A stretch of 64,000 nucleotides of DNA. Origin: Cydia pomonella. Taxonomy: Eukaryota > Arthropoda > Insecta > Lepidoptera > Tortricidae. The stretch spans positions 18,152,550 through 18,216,549 of the forward strand of contig NC_084707.1 of NCBI RefSeq assembly GCF_033807575.1, in the 5' to 3' direction. The notes beneath the pieces are model-generated. The model saw only the letters and a program-made list of their open reading frames with translations. It was not told the origin of the DNA and ran no database searches. The position numbers and the translations under genes are program-made. Below are positions 58,966-64,000 of the stretch, piece by piece; the stretch's first letter is position 1; every line of letters starts with the position of its first letter.

Positions 58966-60009
58966 GGAAAAATTTCAGTTCTAGAAGTTTCAGTTTTTTG
59001 TGTTTTGTGTACTAATACTAGCTTACATACCAAATTTCAGCTTTCCATAACTTCAGGAACTAAGTGGTTTGATGACATCAGCAAATGAGTGAGTGAGTGA
59101 GTCAGTGAAGGAAATCTGTTTTTTTAGATGTCAATAAAATGAACCTTTTCATGTTTAATAGGTTCACTAATTACATCATATCTTACAATTTTAATAACTT
59201 TTAAGTGCTCTTTACTTACTATTATAATGACGTTTACCAAAACAAAGATAATGACCTACCAGATGTAAGCTTATTGGGCCTACTTGGACAATAATCAAAG
59301 AATGCACCGGAGCGGCGGTATTATCTTTCATATGGTATTTTTCATAAGAGTTCAAGAAGTGATTCATACCATCCCCCCTATTAGAAATGTATTTTGGAGT
59401 AATATGGGAAATATGATTTAGTTACGATTTGACTCAAAACAACAACAACAAACACAGCATATAAAAATGTTCATTCCTACAAACTGCAATATTGTTTTTC
59501 GATAGGTACAGAAAAAAAGGTTGTTAATAAAAATGTTGTTCAACTGGCCGGCTTCATAACCGGCGATTTATTTACCGTCTGCGCCAGGCCCAGAGACGCA
59601 TAAGTTGAGTCAAACCGTTTAGCTAAAAACGGTTTGTGCGGTGGCCCGGCGTATAGTGTACGCTCGACGGGTCTTGGCCATGAATGAGTTAAGATGTAAT
59701 ATATATAATAGCTGTCCTAGTTCGAAAATTCCGAAACAGTGTTGTCGATGTTTATTATTTTGCACGACATTAAAATAAATTGTACAATGTTAACATGAGT
59801 TTAACCTAAAATTTGTTTCATGCACATAAAAAGTCTAAAAGAAATACTTAAGTTATATCAAGAATAAATTTTAATCTCCCTAAAATGAACTTACTTTGCT
59901 GGTTACTGAATTCGATTACTGTAAAATTAATTAATGCCCATATTATCAGTCCAAAATGACCCGAACAAAATAAAGTCAAAACAAAACAAATAACACAATT
60001 CAAAACATG
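58966..60009. other. repeat remnants, no gene
   Basis: 59030-59110 resembles a LINE/SINE tail with a gagtgagtgagtgag run. 59540-59700 has inverted pieces (accggc, aaaccgttt-agc-taaaaacggttt). No exon. Confidence 0.4.
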
Positions 60010-60379
60010 AGCATATCAAAGAGCATATAATCACTACGTTTTAAGAGACGGGACTTCCATACTAGCGAGTGGACTCAGTTTGTTTCGCAAATCATTACCA
60101 AAATCTACGACAAAGAACTGTCAAGGAACCATAATACCAACATAACCGATTTAAATAGTGTAGTAAGCTACACGCTTGCGATTCTTATCGATATCGATAA
60201 AATGGGGAGGGTTGAAACATAGGCTCCTGTCTACAAATTTTGTACTCGAAATCAGGTTAGCATCGAGTCCACATGTAAGTTGTATGTTATATAGTGGATA
60301 GTTCTTTGAGTGGACTAATATCTGGTCGGGCTTAATGTGGACCCGAATTATTTTAATACAGTTTTTAAGTCGTTTTTTT

Positions 60380-61023
60380 ATTTTATTTAAAGCTTTATTT
60401 TCATAATGTTCTGCACATACATGTTTCAATAAATGTTACTTTTCTATGGGAAGATGTATCGTCAGGTCTTCGTTCCCAACAAATTTGACCCACTGCCTGC
60501 ATCTGAAAACATACAGCCTTGGACAAACATGACTTTATCTACAGTTTATATTCCAAGTATTTGCTGATGAGATGATCAACTGATTATTTAGCGCTAATAT
60601 GCATCTATAAATCATGTTTTTCGGCATCCAGTTATCAACAACCCTTTATCAATGCTCTAACTTTTTATGTATTTATATGTCTGTTAATCATGAGAACCGG
60701 TCTGGCCTACTGGGCAGTAACCCTGCCTATGAAGCCGATGGTCCCAGGTTCAAATCCTGGTACGGGCATTTATTTGTGTATAAACATACAATTATCGATA
60801 GTTTTAGTACATCCCTAGTTCACAACTAAAAATAATATAAACTATTAAATGTTCGATGTGTTTAAAGCCTGCTGCACCAAAATAAGGTCAAAAGTATCTA
60901 AAGCAATATGTACCGGTCTTTATCCAAGGGAAATTTCGCCATAAAATCCCTTTTTTCGTGATTTTCTCGAGTGGCTCGTTTGCCACATATTTCACACTTA
61001 GTAAACCATTTTCTCGGTGGCAT
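60380..61023 (-). pseudogene. THAP-domain exons, left arm
   Basis: Exon 1 61023-60914 starts MPPRKWFTKCEICGKRATRE and ends KFPLDKDR across a phase-2 donor (CG/GTACAT). Exon 2 starts at 60502 after TTTTCAG, completing the Arg and continuing CRQWVKFVGNEDL. After an in-frame TAA (60450 region) comes LLKHVCAEHYE. Zinc ligands C-x2-C and C-x2-H fit the THAP C2CH zinc finger, a DNA-binding fold used by P-element-type transposases and domesticated relatives. An open frame continues to 60151 with no domain I recognise. The single stop makes it a pseudogene as it stands. Confidence 0.7.
60693..60778 (+). mobile_element. SINE head in left-arm intron
   Basis: tRNA-like head with A and B boxes only, ending at catttatttgtg. 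Lies in the 410-bp intron between the THAP exons. Confidence 0.75.
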
Positions 61024-61465
61024 TATAACAAAGTCGCTCTTTACTCTGATCACGGTTCACTATTTTCAATATTTTCACTAAATAATAAAGAAATTGCACT
61101 AAATACCCGAACAAAACATTGAAGCCTTCATAACAAACAAAACAATTAGGCTGACAGTTGACTTGATGTAAACTTGACAGAATAAATAGCACTGACGTTT
61201 TATTTTTCTTCGTTGGCAAAGATTTGCGAAACAAGTTCCATACAAAACTTATTTTGTTCCTAGTTGCGTCAGCCTGGAGTATATCAGCAACAGGCTGACG
61301 CAACAAGGAACAATAAAAGTTTTGTATGGAGTTTGTATCGCAAATCTTTGCCAACGAAGAAAGAAATAAAACTGTCAAGTTTACATCAAGTCAACTGTCA
61401 GCCTAATTGTTTTGTTTGTTATGAGGGCTTCAATGTTTTGTTCGGGTATTTCGTGTCAGCTTGAA

Positions 61466-62370
61466 GCGAGCCACTCGAGAAAATCACGAAAAAAGGAATT
61501 TTATGGCGACATTTCCCTTGGATAAAGACCGGTACGTATTGCTTTATATACTTTTGACCTTATTTTGGTGCAGCAGGCTTTAAACACATCGAAAATTAGA
61601 TATTTTATATTATTTTTAGTTGTGAACTAGGGATGTACTAAAACTATCGATAACTGTATGTTTATTTGAATATCAGTGTAAATAATTAAATAAAATATGT
61701 GAAATTTCCTGAGAACTTGCATGCAATATGACACAAAATTAATTCGTCGAAGATTTTCAGTGGAAAATTATCTATCATCTATGCATTAATGACCATTATT
61801 TAATATATTTTTTGTATCTAGATATTATTTAAAATATTAACCTGAAATGTAAGTAAATTAATCTGTTTTTATATAAATAAAAAATATTATACAACATTAT
61901 TACACAAATTGACTTAGTCCCATAGTAAGCTCAATAAGGCATGTGTTGTGGATACTTAGACAACGATATATACATATTGAAAACACCCATGATTCAGGAA
62001 CAAATATTCATGCTCATCACATAAATAAATGCCCGTATCAGGATTTGAACCTGGGACCATCGGCTTACAGCCGACTAGGCCAGACCGGTTCTCATGATTA
62101 ACAGACAAAGACATAAAAATACATAAAAAGTTAGAGCATTGATAAAGGGTTGTTGATAATTGGATGCTAAAAATACATGATTTATAGATGCATATTAGCG
62201 CTAAATAATGAGTTGATCATCTCATTAACAAATACTTGGAATATAAAATGTAGATAAAGTCATGTTTGTCCATGGCTGAATGTTTTCAGATGCAGGCAGT
62301 GGGTCAAGTTTGCTGGGAACGAAGACCTGATACATCTTTCCATAGAAAAGTTCCATTTATTGAAACATGT
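61466..62370 (+). pseudogene. THAP-domain exons, right arm
   Basis: Mirror copy. Exon 1 lost its ATG and first Cys pair (joined to unrelated cagcttgaag at 61466) but keeps ATRENHEK-type residues to the same donor at 61531. Exon 2 starts at 62290 (CRQWVKFAGNEDL) and is open where the left arm has a stop. Its C-x2-H has become CADQ, losing the zinc-binding His. The two arms thus carry complementary damage. Confidence 0.65.
61893..62097 (-). mobile_element. SINE in right-arm intron
   Basis: Fuller copy of the tRNA-derived SINE, at the mirror position of 60693-60778. The head ends at the same point (gaaccgg / ccggttc). Confidence 0.8.
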
Positions 62371-62502
62371 ATGTGCAGATCAATTTGAAATAGAGCTTTT
62401 AATAAATAAAAAAATAGCGAAGGATTTTATAATTACATTCTGAGTGTGACGAGGTATTGTAAAATAGAATCCTAGCGTAATGAGGGAATCAAGTGTTAAC
62501 GC

Positions 62503-62632
62503 CTAAGGGTGGTATTTTACCTATGCAATTTCTTTGTCCAACGTGTATTGCGTCTCACATTTTGCTTAATGAGAGAGCGAGACGCTATGACATTGGCCAA
62601 GAAATTAGATAGGTGGAATACCACCCTAAGGT
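62503..62632. repeat. 130-bp MITE in right arm
   Basis: Ends cctaagggtggtatt / aataccaccctaagg with about 40-bp arms. It is absent from the left arm, so it inserted after the arms formed. Confidence 0.75.
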
Positions 62633-63190
62633 GGAAATATATTTGCTACCACGTGATAAACGTTACGAACTGCTTTTCTCATCACTTATGAGGAAATTAT
62701 TATGGTACAAATTTAATTTAACCTAAAAAGTATGCAAAAAGAGAAGTAAACGTGTTCTAGAACAGAAAATTGTCACTTTGATCCCTCCTAGTATGGAAAA
62801 AAAGTGCTACTGTGATCCTTCCTAGTGGGGAAGAAAAATCTTCTTTCAAACAAGGTGTTGTAAAAAAAAATTCGGGTCCACATTAAACCCTACCGCGTAT
62901 TAGTCCACTCATAGAACTATCCATTATATAACATACAACTTAAATGTGGACTCCATCCTAACCTGATTTCGAGTACAACATTTTTAAACAGGAGTCTATG
63001 TTTCAATCCTCCCCATTTTATCGATATCGATAAGAAACGCAAGCGTGTAGCTACACTATTTAAATCGCTTATGTTGGTACTATGGTTCTTTGTTGGTAAT
63101 GATTTGCGAAACAAACTGATTCCACTCGCTAGTATGGGAATCCCGTCTCTTAAAACGTAGGGATTATATGCTCTTTGATCAGCAATACCA

Positions 63191-63615
63191 TAGCAAACAA
63201 AACAACACAACACATTACCATAGCGAAAAATGTCGCTGTCAACATTTTTTTCTCTATAATGCCAAAAATATCAAACATTTCACATTTTTGGCAATTAGAC
63301 AACGTATTTTTTACATTGCAAATATTGGTAACGATGTGCTGATATTCCGAGAAATCGAAAATGATTATCGGGAAGGGTGGATATAGTGCCAATTACATCC
63401 ACACTTTATCAGGCCTGATATCAGACTCGTTATCGGGCCCGAGCACGGACGTAGATAATAAGCTACAGTATGGCTACAGTACACTGGCCAAAAAGTGTGT
63501 CCACATGAGAAGTCAAACCAGAGCATTGCATTTCGTTCTAATTAGGGTGACCATACGTCATATTTATGTGGGATATTAGGATAAGTTGGAAATTTGGAAT
63601 GTATGCATTCTTTAC
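63191..63615. other. intron sequence (probable)
   Basis: Lies downstream of the ATPAF2 exon donor. No exon recognised. Confidence 0.4.
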
Positions 63616-63809
63616 CAGGTGCATGGTGGGCTGTGTGATGTGTTCGAGCTGCGCGTCCCACTCGGCGGCGACGGCGCGCGCCAGCGGCTCGCTGCTCACC
63701 GACAGCACGCTGCCGTTCGGCGTCTTCAGTCGCCGGTGGTCCAGCGTCACTTCCCACTTGCTGTCGCTCTGGACGATGCCAGTGTTGCGGTAAAACCTCT
63801 TGCGGGTCA
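63616..63809 (-). CDS. ATPAF2: ATP synthase F1 assembly factor 2, internal exon
   Basis: ATP12/ATPAF2 is a mitochondrial matrix chaperone that binds the F1 alpha subunit. This 194-nt exon (acceptor TTATAG, donor CACCTG/GTAAAG) encodes KRFYRNTGIVQSDSKWEVTL, then DHRRLKTPNG, SEPLARAVAAEWDAQ and TMHL, matching the family's N-terminal region after the targeting peptide. It needs 1 nt from an upstream exon, which would lie beyond 64000. The next exons (CNTALDN-type region) should lie at lower coordinates but were not found, so the intron is long, the later exons are too short to spot, or the gene is broken by the THAP palindrome and other insertions. Partial gene; identity is good. Confidence 0.85.
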
Positions 63810-64000
63810 CTATAATGGCAAATCACCAATATAAAATCCAGGCCAAAATGTAACATGATGATGATGTAAACTGATGCAAATTTATTAAACTGATGCAAAT
63901 TTATTTAGTGATTGTCTATTATTAGTCTAATCTAGATTATATTATATTGGAAAGACATATAAAGTGTAAAAAAGTAAATGTTTAAAAATTCTAACCATAA
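63810..64000. other. intron sequence upstream of the ATPAF2 exon
   Basis: AT-rich, with a direct repeat ctgatgcaaatttatt (63871 and 63891). No start exon visible. Confidence 0.45.

Larger units (their letters stand above)
60010..63190. mobile_element. 3.2-kb giant imperfect palindrome with THAP exons
   Basis: The left arm (60010-61262) and right arm (61303-63180) are inverted copies around a hairpin centre, gttgcgtcagcctg / caggctgacgcaac (about 61263-61303). Outer ends are aaagagcatataatc / gattatatgctcttt. The right arm is longer because of extra DNA at about 61690-61890 and 62400-62860, including a MITE. Each arm holds the exons of a THAP domain and a SINE. Flanking 8-mers do not match. 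Possibly a foldback derivative of a P-like (THAP-bearing) transposon. Confidence 0.8.

Noticed and set aside
60151..60429. Independent small gene
   Set aside because: It is the continuation of THAP exon 2 in the left palindrome arm, after an in-frame stop.

Overview
The window is nuclear DNA of a moth or butterfly (Lepidoptera). It is AT-rich, genes are sparse with GT-AG introns, and dispersed repeats of lepidopteran type are very dense: a tRNA-headed SINE, hairpin MITEs, hAT and Tc1-like elements and LINE tails. It also carries the insect juvenile-hormone response gene Kr-h1 with two kJHRE-like E-boxes beside it.

Five host genes can be supported. (1) cwc25, a spliceosome factor, minus strand 6579-2508, four exons, 473 aa. 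(2) Kruppel homolog 1 (Kr-h1), plus strand, with two possible starts (25178 by splicing, 26245 unspliced) ending at 27342. (3) SmB, plus strand 36038-36763, two exons, 187 aa. (4) A HOIL-1/RBCK1-type RBR ubiquitin ligase, minus strand 53832-50575, whose first coding exon is a retrotransposon gag-like reading frame with a CCHC knuckle, joined in phase to the RBR exons (751 aa predicted). (5) One internal exon of the mitochondrial ATP synthase assembly factor ATPAF2/ATP12 at 63809-63616, minus strand, with the rest of that gene not found. There is no operon-like logic; cwc25 and SmB both serve splicing but lie 30 kb apart.

Region by region: 1-2.5 kb repeats; 2.5-6.6 kb cwc25 with a LINE and two MITEs in its introns; 6.9-12.7 kb truncated R1-like LINE, SINE and MITEs; 12.9-17.0 kb a 1.87-kb hAT element and a 2.1-kb element with 465-bp inverted repeats around a CXC-domain fragment; 17.1-25 kb LINE, MITEs, SINEs and two GC-rich islands; 25-27.6 kb Kr-h1; 29.4-31.7 kb nested repeats; 32.5-34.5 kb a hAT transposase with one in-frame stop; 34.9-35.8 kb a TA-flanked element next to the SmB promoter; 36-36.8 kb SmB; 37-49.5 kb a multi-layer nest of hAT-type MITEs, a 480-bp element with AATTG target duplications, a 27-bp micro-insertion, a Tc1-like transposase relic and a 5S rRNA/SINE chimera; 50.6-53.8 kb the gag-RBR gene; 54-59 kb hAT elements; 60.0-63.2 kb a giant imperfect palindrome whose two arms both carry the two exons of a THAP domain; 63.6-63.8 kb the ATPAF2 exon.

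Most exciting items: the gag-RBR fusion, the THAP palindrome with its solo terminal micro-insertions, and the inverted pair of kJHRE-like E-boxes next to the second Kr-h1 start. All calls come from reading the sequence; exon joins, family names and repeat boundaries were not tested against any database.
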